Origin: Magnetococcales bacterium
GTDB lineage: Bacteria > Pseudomonadota > Magnetococcia > Magnetococcales > JADFYX01
NCBI GenBank assembly: GCA_015232365.1
Contig: JADFZU010000001.1
Location: forward strand, 106,739 to 161,720
Reading direction: 5' to 3'
DNA length: 54,982 nucleotides
The position numbers and the translations under genes were made by a program. The notes beneath the pieces were generated by a model that ran no database searches, had not been told where the DNA came from, and saw only the letters and a program-made list of their open reading frames with translations. Shown one piece after another: positions 9,204-18,500 of this stretch. The first letter of the stretch is position 1; the number at the start of each line of letters is the position of its first letter.

Positions 9204-11342
9204 TCAAGACAACTTCTCCTGGAAGCGAAATTGATGGATAGCAACAATCAGGGCATTGTTAAGCTCGGTTAATTTACCCATAGTAAGCATGGCTGAAATT
9301 TCATCATGATTGGCAACTTGATCACATAGTTTAAGGTGTTCTTGATGAACCTTACGGTGGTTGGCGTCCATCTCATGAAGTCGAGTCAGGTGGCTATAAT
9401 GCTCAGCCCCATCACCATGATACCAAGCGGTGAGTTTACAAGTTTCATAAGACTCCTGAGATGGTATTTTTTCCCCGTTACGAAACGCAGTTTTAATTTG
9501 TTCAAACCAGGTTCTATGTGCCACTTCGATAACTAGCAACTCAAACTGCCCGCGGGATGGATAACGGTCATGAGCAGTCTGCCATACTGGGTTGCTGTTA
9601 TAATTCTCCAGCCATTGGATAAATATATCACTTGGCATCGGCTTGGCAATTGCGTAACCTTGAACCACTTTACAGCCCATGCCGATCAACATCATGATCT
9701 GATCTATATTTTCAACACCTTCAGCAACAACCTCAGTATTGAAGGCTTTGGACAGGCCAATAATGCCTTGCACGATAGCAAGATCACCTGGATCATCTTG
9801 CATATCACGAATATAGCTCTGATCAATTTTCAGGGTATCTACGGAGAGGTGTTTAAGGTGTGACAGAGACGAATAGCCTGTCCCAAAATCATCCAGTGCA
9901 TATGAAAAATTTAACTTTCTGCTCTCATTGATTAGTCGTGCCACACTTTTCATATCCTCCAATGCTGCTGTCTCAAGAATCTCCAGTTTTATAGGATTAT
10001 CTTCTTTGTCAGAGAGTTCATGATAAAACTTTTCAAGAGAGCTTTTAAAGTCTTTATGAAGTAACTGCCGGGCAGAGATATTGATACCAATAGTGAGGCT
10101 TATTCCCTTTTCCTTCCATTTTTTTAGTTGTGACATGGCTTCGGAAATCACCCAACTTCCCAAGTCTATGATCAAATCATCCTTCTCTATCAGAGGAAGA
10201 AACTCTCCTGGAGAACGTACGCCAAGAATTGGATGGTTCCAGCGAATCAAAGCTTCCACACCAACTACAGATCCTGACTGGCAGTCGATCTGCGGTTGGT
10301 AATATAGCTGGAACTGTTTCTTCTCAAGAGCTTTTGCCATCATTGTAAGAGTGTTCTGGTTAGCTCGGTTCCGAGAGGCCAGAGTTGGGTCGAATAGTTC
10401 GAAATTGTTTTTACCCAGCTCTTTTGCTTTGTACATTGCCTGATCAGCGTGACGCAATAATTTATCAACTCCAGATGGATCGTTTGGAAATAATGTAACT
10501 CCGATACTAGCGGTAACTGAGCAGACCGATTTATCAAACGGTATCGGCTGTGCGATTGAAATAAGGACTCTGTTTAATGCCAGGATGCACTCATCATCTG
10601 TATTTAAATTATTTATTAATAAAACAAACTCATCTCCACCAAGACGCAGGGCCGTATCCTCACCACGGACACTTTCAAGCAACCGTTCCGCTGTCACTTT
10701 AAGCACTTCATCACCAGCCTCGTGACCAAGCGTATCGTTGATCGGTTTGAAACCATCAAGATCCATTAAACAAACAGCAAGCATATGCCCGCTGCGTTTG
10801 CTATGGGCTATAGCTGTTTTAACCTTCTCGTTTAGCAATATCCTATTAGGTAAACCAGTTAAGCTATCGTAATAAGCACTTTGACTGAGATCGTGGCTAT
10901 TTATTACTAATTCGCTAACTTCGTGAGTCATGCAAAGAATAGAGCTATCGTGGGAGTTGCCAGGTAAGGCATAGACATTAAAATGAAACCACTCTTGTTT
11001 ATTGTCGAAATTTACACCTACAATGGTGTCCTGGTCACAAATCTCGCCACGAATAGCTTTGGAAATAGGAAATGTTTTGTTGGTCATGGGAGTGTGTTTA
11101 AAGTCGCACATCCTTACCATGACATCCATGCAGTTAATAGGACCTTGAAATGAGTGGTCTATTTTAAAGTGTTTTTTTGCATTTGGGTTGGCATATAATA
11201 AATTTCCATCAGAATTCCAAACTGAAATACCATCTGTCAGTTGGTTGCCAATAAGCTCGAGTTCGTTATAACAATCTTCTTCGTTGCCTATAAATATTTC
11301 GCTTATTAAATTATGGCTGGACTTTGGAGCTATACTGTTCAT
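9204..11342 (-). CDS. PAS-GGDEF-EAL protein with C-terminal zinc-sensing CZB domain
   Basis: A soluble c-di-GMP turnover enzyme of about 712 residues. Residue numbers below count from a TTG 12 codons upstream, an alternative start. PAS-like sensor about 35-150; GGDEF domain with intact GGDEF at 247-251 (diguanylate cyclase); EAL domain with EAL at 375-377, DDFGTGYSSL and VAEGVE (phosphodiesterase), both apparently active; then a C-terminal CZB domain (about 615-724) with His, CKLTAWYHGDG and the LHEMDANHRKVH helix that binds zinc in chemoreceptors and in DgcZ. CZB domains usually accompany chemoreceptors or a GGDEF alone; at the end of a GGDEF-EAL tandem it suggests zinc or redox switching between synthesis and breakdown. 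Neither start has a clear Shine-Dalgarno. Confidence 0.9.
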   Translation of the reverse strand: MNSIAPKSSHNLISEIFIGNEEDCYNELELIGNQLTDGISVWNSDGNLLYANPNAKKHFKIDHSFQGPINCMDVMVRMCDFKHTPMTNKTFPISKAIRGEICDQDTIVGVNFDNKQEWFHFNVYALPGNSHDSSILCMTHEVSELVINSHDLSQSAYYDSLTGLPNRILLNEKVKTAIAHSKRSGHMLAVCLMDLDGFKPINDTLGHEAGDEVLKVTAERLLESVRGEDTALRLGGDEFVLLINNLNTDDECILALNRVLISIAQPIPFDKSVCSVTASIGVTLFPNDPSGVDKLLRHADQAMYKAKELGKNNFELFDPTLASRNRANQNTLTMMAKALEKKQFQLYYQPQIDCQSGSVVGVEALIRWNHPILGVRSPGEFLPLIEKDDLIIDLGSWVISEAMSQLKKWKEKGISLTIGINISARQLLHKDFKSSLEKFYHELSDKEDNPIKLEILETAALEDMKSVARLINESRKLNFSYALDDFGTGYSSLSHLKHLSVDTLKIDQSYIRDMQDDPGDLAIVQGIIGLSKAFNTEVVAEGVENIDQIMMLIGMGCKVVQGYAIAKPMPSDIFIQWLENYNSNPVWQTAHDRYPSRGQFELLVIEVAHRTWFEQIKTAFRNGEKIPSQESYETCKLTAWYHGDGAEHYSHLTRLHEMDANHRKVHQEHLKLCDQVANHDEISAMLTMGKLTELNNALIVAIHQFRFQEKLS

Positions 11343-11378
11343 CAAGGAGCACCATATATACCAAGTTGAAATAGTCAA

Positions 11379-11689
11379 ATATTGAGAGTTTGAAGTTTCA
11401 ATTTTTTGGTTAAGTTACCATACGTAAAAGCACAGAGGCTAAGGTATTTTGTATTAATTGGTAGGATTATAGCTAACCTATTTATAAATTGTTGAGCCTA
11501 GAAACTTTGGTAATTGTAGATAGTCTGTCATATAAGAAGACTGGTGTACATATCAAGCAGATTTGTGCCTATACAGGATATTACACAAGCAACACCAGTT
11601 AAGGCGTTCCATGCATCATAAGTGTGATGTCAAGGCTAAACACCTTTAACCTGGGTTCGGCAGTCAAAGGCAATATGATAGAGAAAAAC
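11379..11689. other. Intergenic region upstream of the GGDEF/EAL gene
   Basis: About 310 bases between the GGDEF/EAL gene and the tRNA 3' end. It should contain the promoter of the GGDEF/EAL-hemerythrin pair and the tRNA trailer. I see no gene and no U-tract terminator. Confidence 0.4.
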
Positions 11690-11775
11690 TGGTGCGGATG
11701 AGAAGATTTGAACTTCCACGGAGTCGCCCCCACTGGCACCTGAAGCCAGCGTGTCTACCATTCCACCACATCCGC
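11690..11775 (-). tRNA. tRNA-Leu (anticodon CAG)
   Basis: Minus-strand cloverleaf. The acceptor stem GCGGATG pairs with CATCCGC, followed by A73 and an encoded CCA at 11692-11690. The anticodon stem CTGGC/GCCAG encloses the loop TTCAGGT with anticodon CAG, which reads CUG. A long class II variable arm and a T-arm GGAAG-TTCAAAT-CTTCT are present. Length including CCA is 86 bases, usual for tRNA-Leu. Confidence 0.96.
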
Positions 11776-11896
11776 ACAGAACCGGGACAATATCAAGAGA
11801 GTTTTGTAGCGTCAAGGGACACTGATCGCCAATATTTATAGAGATCCAGAGACGGCCAGTCCCTGTTTGGCTTGGTTAGCAGCCAAGGTTATGTTT

Positions 11897-12466
11897 TTAG
11901 TTGCTTAAATGCGAACCACCGCCATCAACAAGCTGGGCCGGATCTATGCCCATGGCCCATAGTGCTGCAGTCCAGCGACTTTCTGACGGCATGTCAAAAA
12001 GCACCTTGCGGTCGAAATTTCCTATCAACCAGGAGTTCTCCCTGATCTCTTTTTCTAGCTGTCCTTTTGCCCAACCTGAGTAGCCTAGAGCGAAAAAAAA
12101 CTGGCTATCTGTCTCTGTCTCAACCAGTGTGCGGAGAATATCCGGGTCTGTACCGAGAAAAAGACTATCACCGACTTTTAGATGGGTGTGGTCGTCACTC
12201 TCCTGTTCGAACAGGACAAAACCTCTCTCTAAGGATACCGGGCCGCCTTGGTAGACTATTTTTGCTTGATCATCCCGTCGCCATTTAAGATTTAGCTGCT
12301 CAATGACCTCATCCATTGGGGCCGGGTGGGGCTGATTGATAACCAATCCCAACGCCCCTTCATTATCATGGCTACAGACAAATAGAACAGTTCTCTCGAA
12401 GTTGTTGTCTTCAAGTGTTGGCATTGCTACCAAAAATTTACCTGCCAGACTGTTCTCTTTTTTCAT
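11897..12466 (-). CDS. yqgE: YqgE/AlgH family protein
   Basis: A 189-residue protein of the YqgE/AlgH (DUF179) family. The N-terminal LAGKFLVAMPTLEDNNFERT, GALGLVINQP and GGPV, and the later GYSGWAKGQLE, are the conserved family blocks. The function is not firmly established; in some proteobacteria AlgH has been tied to transcriptional control, and the gene is widespread. The ATG overlaps the mpl stop by one base (TAATG), so it is translationally coupled as the last gene of the nfu-ampD-mpl-yqgE operon. Confidence 0.93.
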   Translation of the reverse strand: MKKENSLAGKFLVAMPTLEDNNFERTVLFVCSHDNEGALGLVINQPHPAPMDEVIEQLNLKWRRDDQAKIVYQGGPVSLERGFVLFEQESDDHTHLKVGDSLFLGTDPDILRTLVETETDSQFFFALGYSGWAKGQLEKEIRENSWLIGNFDRKVLFDMPSESRWTAALWAMGIDPAQLVDGGGSHLSN

Positions 12467-13872
12467 TAGCTGTCCAATTGCACCTGTAGTTTTGCATGGA
12501 TTCCATCAAAGCCACCGTTACTCATGATAACCACTTGATCGCCGCTTTTCCAGCTTGAAGATAAAATTTCTACTACTGCCGCAGCATCAGCCACTACATG
12601 GGCCACATCCCCAGCATTTGAACTTTTGGCTCTGTTTAAGTTCTGGACAATAAGATCAACATCTAAAAGCTCAGAGTCAGGTAGGCCGCGAGCTGCCGGT
12701 CTGGTCATGATAACCCGGTCTGCCGGGGCAAGTGCTGTGGCTAAACGGTCTTGATGAATCCGCCGACGCATGGTGTTTGACCTCGGCTCTAAAACCGCCC
12801 ACACCCGTCCTTTTCCAGTAACTTTGGCTTGCAAACCACGCAGTGTGGTCTCTATGGCTGTGGGGTGATGGGCAAAATCATCATAAACAGTAATGCCTTT
12901 CATCTCAAAACGTTTCTGGAGGCGGCGTGCCACTCCTTGAAACCCCTCCAGACCTTTTTTTACCAGTTCTGGAGCCATGCCATGGACCAAAGCAACAGTG
13001 GCTGCTGCCATCCCATTTATAACATTGTGCTCACCAATCAGGTTCCAGTTGACTTTCAGAATCGGCTTGTCACCATTAAAGAGTTGCCATCTACTTCCAT
13101 CACTATGCTCAAGTTTGGCGTGATAACTGTTACCAGGAGCAAAACCGTAGGTGATGACTGGACTAAACGCACTGGGCAGAAGGCCGCATATTTCCGGGTC
13201 ATCGCCGTTGGCCAAAATATGTCCAGATGCAGGAACTGATCGGAGTAGAAGTCGAAACTGTTTTCTAATTGCTTCTAAATCTGGATAGATATCGGCATGG
13301 TCAAACTCCAGATTATGGAGGATTAAAGTCCGAGGCCGGTAGTGTAGAAATTTGGGCCGTTTATCAAAAAATGCCGTATCATACTCATCACCTTCAACCA
13401 CCACCCATGGCGATTTTGGGAAGCGGACCCCTTGACCAAAATCTTGGGGAATGCCGCCGATAAAAAAACCCGGCTGCCAGCCACCACTATCCAAAACTTT
13501 TGCTGTCATGCTTGAGGTTGATGTTTTGCCATGGGTACCAGTCACTACAACCGGGTGTCGTCCTGCTAAAACATTGTCAAAAAGCCACTGTGCACCAGAA
13601 CAGTAAGGCAGCCCCATATCCAGTACAGCCTCAAGCTCAGGGTTGCCACGAGAGATGGCGTTGCCGACCAAAACCTGGTCGGGAACCGGATCAAGATTTT
13701 CTGGAGCAAATCCTGAGAAGGTTTTTATCTTCTGCTCTTCTAAAAAATCACTCATCGGCGGGTAGATACCAGAGTCAGAGCCGGTAACCAGCCAGCCTTT
13801 ATCTTTTGCCAACGCTGCAAGTCCAGCCATTGCTGTGCCGCATATTCCAATTATATGTAGATGGTGTGCCAT
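12466..13872 (-). CDS. mpl: UDP-MurNAc:tripeptide ligase Mpl
   Basis: Murein-recycling ligase that joins L-Ala-gamma-D-Glu-meso-DAP, recovered from old peptidoglycan, to UDP-MurNAc using ATP in the cytoplasm. It has the Mur-ligase Rossmann start HIIGICGTAMAGLA, the P-loop TGTHGKTSTSS at about 115-125, the central ATPase domain and the C-terminal ligand domain with YDDFAHHPTAI. The 468-residue length is normal. The ATG at 13872 follows AAGGA and begins MAHHLHIIG; a longer frame to 13929 overlaps ampD and is not needed. The gene sits directly after ampD, which makes its substrate. Confidence 0.95.
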   Translation of the reverse strand: MAHHLHIIGICGTAMAGLAALAKDKGWLVTGSDSGIYPPMSDFLEEQKIKTFSGFAPENLDPVPDQVLVGNAISRGNPELEAVLDMGLPYCSGAQWLFDNVLAGRHPVVVTGTHGKTSTSSMTAKVLDSGGWQPGFFIGGIPQDFGQGVRFPKSPWVVVEGDEYDTAFFDKRPKFLHYRPRTLILHNLEFDHADIYPDLEAIRKQFRLLLRSVPASGHILANGDDPEICGLLPSAFSPVITYGFAPGNSYHAKLEHSDGSRWQLFNGDKPILKVNWNLIGEHNVINGMAAATVALVHGMAPELVKKGLEGFQGVARRLQKRFEMKGITVYDDFAHHPTAIETTLRGLQAKVTGKGRVWAVLEPRSNTMRRRIHQDRLATALAPADRVIMTRPAARGLPDSELLDVDLIVQNLNRAKSSNAGDVAHVVADAAAVVEILSSSWKSGDQVVIMSNGGFDGIHAKLQVQLDS

Positions 13873-13903
13873 TACAACTCTATCCTTTTGCCTTTTTTTG
13901 CCT

Positions 13904-14470
13904 CTAACTCCAGACCAAAGGCGACTCACTATCTGCTATGGCCATGGCAAGTATTTTACGAAATTCTGACCAGTCAAAACCTGGTCCTGGGTCCCATTTT
14001 CTAGTTGGGGCAATATCTTGATGCCCAACAATTTGTTGGTCTGTTATAGCTGGATACCTGGTTTGCAATGTGCGGATCAAAGTGGCTAGCTCTTGGTACT
14101 GGGCTGACTCAAACTTGTTCTTTTCATCACCCTCAAGCTCTATACCAATGGAAAAATCATTACACTGGTCTCGCCCCTGCCACAGGCTAACCCCTGCATG
14201 CCAGGCTCGTGCAGCAACCGGCACATACTGGGTAATACTACCGTCACGCTTGATTAAAAAATGGGATGACACCCTGAGATTGGCAATTTTTTCGTAGAAC
14301 GGGTGGGCGTTTGGGTCAAGACAGCCCAAAAACAGGTCATCCACACCACAACCGCCAAACTCTCCCGGCGGCAGGCTGATGGCATGGATAACCAGCAGGT
14401 CTATTTGAGCTCCATCCGGTCGTTGATCACAATGGGACGAAGGTAGATAACGGAAATTGGAGTTGGTCAG
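13904..14470 (-). CDS. ampD: Anhydro-MurNAc-L-Ala amidase AmpD (probable CTG start)
   Basis: Cytoplasmic zinc amidase cleaving the tripeptide from 1,6-anhydro-MurNAc-peptide. With a CTG start at 14470 it is 188 residues, like the usual 180-190. Zinc ligands are His29 (LLVIHAISLPPGEFGG), His150 and Asp160 (GHQDIAPTRKWDPGP), with Lys158 as in E. coli AmpD; the WHAGVS and CNDFSIGIELEG blocks are also present. The first conventional start codon in frame is GTG 14344, but starting there would remove the first zinc ligand and a strand of the fold. No ATG, GTG or TTG lies between that codon and an upstream stop in frame. The CTG overlaps the nfu stop (GACTGACC), suggesting coupled reinitiation. The enzyme identity is secure; the start is inferred. 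Confidence 0.85.
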   Translation of the reverse strand: MTNSNFRYLPSSHCDQRPDGAQIDLLVIHAISLPPGEFGGCGVDDLFLGCLDPNAHPFYEKIANLRVSSHFLIKRDGSITQYVPVAARAWHAGVSLWQGRDQCNDFSIGIELEGDEKNKFESAQYQELATLIRTLQTRYPAITDQQIVGHQDIAPTRKWDPGPGFDWSEFRKILAMAIADSESPLVWS

Positions 14471-14691
14471 TCTACTCTCTCCACGGAAGCTACCTCGGGT
14501 ATTTTCTCTTTCAGTGCTTTTTCAATGCCACCCTTAAGTGTCATCATAGCTCCAGGGCATGATCCGCAAGCCCCTTTCAAACGGACGTTTACTACATTGT
14601 CTGCTGTTACATCAACCAGCTCTACATCACCGCCATCTCTTTGTAAAAAAGGACGAATCTCTTCAATTACTTTTGCAACGCGTTCTAGCAT
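14467..14691 (-). CDS. Nfu-type iron-sulfur scaffold/carrier protein
   Basis: A 74-residue NifU C-terminal-like domain with the CGSCPG motif (Cys42, Cys45) that carries a bridging Fe-S cluster in a dimer. It lacks the degenerate A-type N-terminal domain of E. coli NfuA, so it is a minimal Nfu. The ATG follows GGAGA. It is the first gene of the tightly packed nfu-ampD-mpl-yqgE operon and its stop overlaps the proposed ampD start. Confidence 0.92.
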   Translation of the reverse strand: MLERVAKVIEEIRPFLQRDGGDVELVDVTADNVVNVRLKGACGSCPGAMMTLKGGIEKALKEKIPEVASVERVD

Positions 14692-14818
14692 GATCTCTCC
14701 AATTTATCTTTGATAATTTTCTAAAGTTTTAACTGGCCTCAGTCTAACCTTAAATGAACAGATAAAAAAGTCACTTTGGTAAAAAACCGGGATATTTGGC
14801 TAAATAACCTCTATTTTT

Positions 14819-15052
14819 TTACGGTTTTTCACCAATTTTTGAAAATGCTTCCATCCATTTAGGATAGAGGGAAAAGTAGTTTTCCATAGCTTTTGAAGGG
14901 TCAAAATTGGCAGGGTCAAAATCGTTCATACTCTCCAGAGCTTTTCTTTTCATCTCTTCAAGAACCTCAGTCTGTATTGGTGCCACATCTGGCAGTCCAA
15001 GAAAGGCTCTTGCCTCTTCAGGAGAGATATCTATTTCTACATTGATTTTCAT
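14819..15052 (-). CDS. Small DUF6489-like protein
   Basis: A 77-residue acidic protein starting MKINVEIDISPEEARAFLGL. The pattern of a short strand, then PEEARAFLGLPDVAPIQ and a C-terminal helix, resembles the DUF6489 family known mainly from alphaproteobacteria, where the function is unknown. The ATG follows AGGAG at good spacing. It is separated by 127 bases from the nfu operon on the same strand. Confidence 0.65.
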   Translation of the reverse strand: MKINVEIDISPEEARAFLGLPDVAPIQTEVLEEMKRKALESMNDFDPANFDPSKAMENYFSLYPKWMEAFSKIGEKP

Positions 15053-15597
15053 TTTTTACTCCTAGAGGTTGAGAAAAACTTACCTTGAAATATCTTGGTT
15101 ATAAAAACTGAAAGTTATTTGGCAATAAATATTTACAAAAGCATCAGTTGCAATCTTGGCACTCCCAATTGATTTGAATTTTGATCAGCCAATAGTTTTG
15201 GCTGATGATAATGGCAAAAAGAGGCTTTCAAACCCCATCCTATACGTTTAGTCTACTTAGAGCTTGAAGAAAAATCAAACCTTGCTAGGATCAGACAAGG
15301 TTGGGAATCATAATATGGGTAGCTTTAAAACTTGCTTGTTAAGTCGCGATGTCTGTTTGCAACTATTTGATGTTCAAGTTTTTTTTCTTGATTTGGTTAA
15401 GTTGTCTGTGTTTATGATAACTCCTGTAGAAGTGGATGTTGGAAATATAGTGATTTTCTTTCTTGGTTTTTGTTACCAAAAGATACAATTTATTAGTATA
15501 TGAAAGGGCGTATTTGGGGTAGTCTCTGTATATTCGTTGATTTTGTGCTTCCCAAAACCAGTTTTGCCCTGGGTTTGTGATTTCAAGGAGAAACACT
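15053..15597. other. 545-base divergent intergenic region with a perfect hairpin
   Basis: This is the region between the DUF6489-like gene (minus) and the TPR-CHAT gene (plus) and should hold both promoters. It contains a perfect 9-bp inverted repeat, ATCAGCCAA (15184-15192) and TTGGCTGAT (15198-15206), with a 5-base loop and no T-run on either side, so it looks more like an operator or an RNA hairpin than a terminator. Two weak frames here (15264-15503 plus, 15363-15596 minus) do not look coding. Confidence 0.45.
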
Positions 15598-18500
15598 GTG
15601 AAACAATGGTTAGTTCCGGTTGAGAAATTTCATATTCTCTCATTGGTTGTTTTTTTATCTATTCTTTCCAGTGCTGGAGTTGCTTATGCAAAGGTAGATA
15701 ACATCGCGGAAGCCTCTGCTTCGGCAAAGATGGCTGAAGCGGCTATCGCCAAGAATGATCTGGCTTCCGCTCTGAAGCTATTTGTTGAAGCCCATAATCT
15801 TGACCCAACTTCACAACAGTATCTAAAATCAGCAGCAATGCTCAGCAAAGCCCTGAAAAAGAGTGATGACGCTCGCCGCTACTTTCTAAAGGCAGCTAGT
15901 TTGGCAGCAAAAGCCAAGAGCCGTGATGAGATTGCGGCTTACAATAAAGAGCTAACCGCTCTTAGCAGTGTAAATCCAGCCTGGGTCGATGCCCAGACCG
16001 GCAAAGCAGCATTTTTCCCGCCTAAAAAGAGAAGAGCAGCAGGAATGTGGTCCCAGATGCGACAAGGGGCAGGTCAGGCGATGGCCAAGGGGGATGTTGA
16101 AGGGGCTGTAAAGCTATCAAAACGGGCTTTGCAGACGGCAGAAGACAATTTTGGTGAAGAACACTATGTTGTTCTGCTTAGTCTTCGTGAGCTGGCAGTT
16201 TATAAATATCAGAGCGGCAAGGTTGCCGAGGCGTTGGCCGACCTGAAAAAATCCGAGGCGTTGGGTGAGAAAATTTTAAGCCCTCTGCACCCTGATGTAT
16301 TGGCGGTTATCTCTCTTCAAGCCGATATTTTGGAAGCTCAGGCCAAAATTAGTGAAGGCGCTGTGCTTCGCAAGACTATCTATGATCGTTATACCGATAA
16401 AAATGGTTTGGGAGAAAAGCATATATCCACAATACAGGCCGGTCTGGGCTTAGCTCGTAGTTATATCAACTTGAGCAAAAATAAAGAGTCGCAAAATATC
16501 ACCTCAGGTTTGTGTCACAACATCAAAAAATCTTTAGGTGGCTATGCCAACGATCTTGCTGATTGTCTGACTCTCTTGGCAACAGCTCAAGACCGCCAGG
16601 GCAACATTGAGATTGCTGTGTCTACCTATCAGCGGATTGAGATGATACAGAGGATGCTATTGGCGGAAAATGATCCTGCCCTTTTGACTACCAGGGTGGA
16701 GAAGGCAGAGCTTATCCGGCGCTTGGGAGATTATGCGAAAGCCAAAAAGATTTTAGACAAGGTTTTAAACTCTGGTGTTGATAGCAACTCCAGAGTGATG
16801 GTTGATGCCAAGGAGCGTCTGGTTAGAGTCTTAGAGGATATTGGCAAGTATGAAGAGGCTGAAAGGCTTATTCGTGAAGTGTTGGCCTATGAAAAAAAGA
16901 GCCTTCCAGAGACACACCCCAATGTTTTGTCAGCTCAGGACAAACTGGCGGGAATTCTCCGTCGTAAGGGTGAGTTCGGCGAGGCAGAAGAGCTTTATAA
17001 AGCGACTCTTGATGGCTACCGGAAAGTGTTTGGCGATAATAACCAGGCCACAATCAATGTGATGAACAACCTGGGATTAACCCTTGAAAATGCTGGGCTT
17101 TATGATGAAGCCGAGCCGTTGTTGCGGATTACTTTTATTGCTGCCCGTGAGCAAATGGGTGATAACCATACAACAACATTGGCTTTTATGAACAATCTCG
17201 CCATGCTGTACGAAAGCCAGGGGATTTTTGATAAAGCTGAACCTCTCTATAATCAGGCAATTGAAAGTTCTACTGAAAAACTTGGCGAGAACCATCCTGA
17301 TGTGATTGCCTTTGTTAATAATTTAGCCTATCTGGCTCTTTTGCAGCAAGATTACGACAAAGCCTCGCCACTTTTTGAGAGGGTGCTATCGAGCTGGATT
17401 GGAACCCTGGGTGAAGCCCACCAAAAAACTTTGAAGGGTATGAATAACCTGGCAAGGGTCAGGCATCATCAGGGCAAGTATGAAGAGGCGGAAAAGCTAT
17501 TTGTCAAAGCCTTGGCTCTCCGTAAGCAGGTTCTGGGTGCAAAACATATGGACGTGCTCCGCTCTATGCACGACCTTGGTGCACTGTACCGAGATATGAA
17601 ACGTTATGATGAGTCGGAAAAATTACTCCAAGCAACTCTAAAGCTTGATGATGAGGTTCTTGGAGACCAGCACCCATACACATTTGAGACCATTAATAGT
17701 TTGACCGGTCTGTATGAAGATAAGGGTGAAATAGCTGAGGCCTATAAAATAGCCAAGATGGGATTTGAGCGGCGAACCAGGTTTTTAAACCGGATGTTAT
17801 GGGCAACTGGTGATAACGCCAGAGAGGGGTATGTCCGTCTACATAGGCCAGAACTGGTTAACTATCTGGCCCTGCTTACCAAAATTGATGACAAAGCCGA
17901 AGGCGGTAAGCAGGTTATGGAGGTTGGGCTGCAACGCAAAGGATTAATGCTCAAAATCACCTCAGAAATTCGTCAAATCAGAAAAATGGCTAAAAACCCA
18001 GAGCTTGACCGTATTGGCCAGGAGCTGACCCAGGCCCGGAAAAAGCTTGCAGCATTAACCCTGTCTGGACCACGTGATGATAGCAAAGGCCACCATCTAG
18101 AAGCCCTGCACGAGTTGGAAAACAAGGTAGATATGTTGCAGTTGAAGCTTGGCGATGCTAGTAAACGGTTTCGCCGTTCGGTGAGTAAGTTAACCACTGA
18201 AGATATTGTTGCCAACCTTCCTGCTGATGCAGCACTGGTGGATTATCTAGTCTATAAAGTTGACGGTAAGAGCCAGTTAATGGCTGCGGTTATGACTATT
18301 GATGATGGAGAGCCGAACTTCTCCTTGGTCACATTTGAAAATGACATGGAGGCAATCCACCTTGCCATCCGTGACTACCGGACCATAATTCAAGATGAAG
18401 ATGCCGATGATGATGAGCTTCTGGAGGTTGGAATGCAGACCTATGATATGGTCTGGAAGCCTCTTAACGAGGCGTTGGCAGATCGTACTGAGGTCTATCT

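Noticed and set aside
13873-13929. Longer N-terminus of mpl
   Set aside because: The conserved protein starts at MAHHLHIIG, which has its own AAGGA site; the extension overlaps ampD.
15264-15503. 79-codon plus-strand frame before the CHAT gene
   Set aside because: Starts at TTG, lacks a Shine-Dalgarno and has no recognisable domain.
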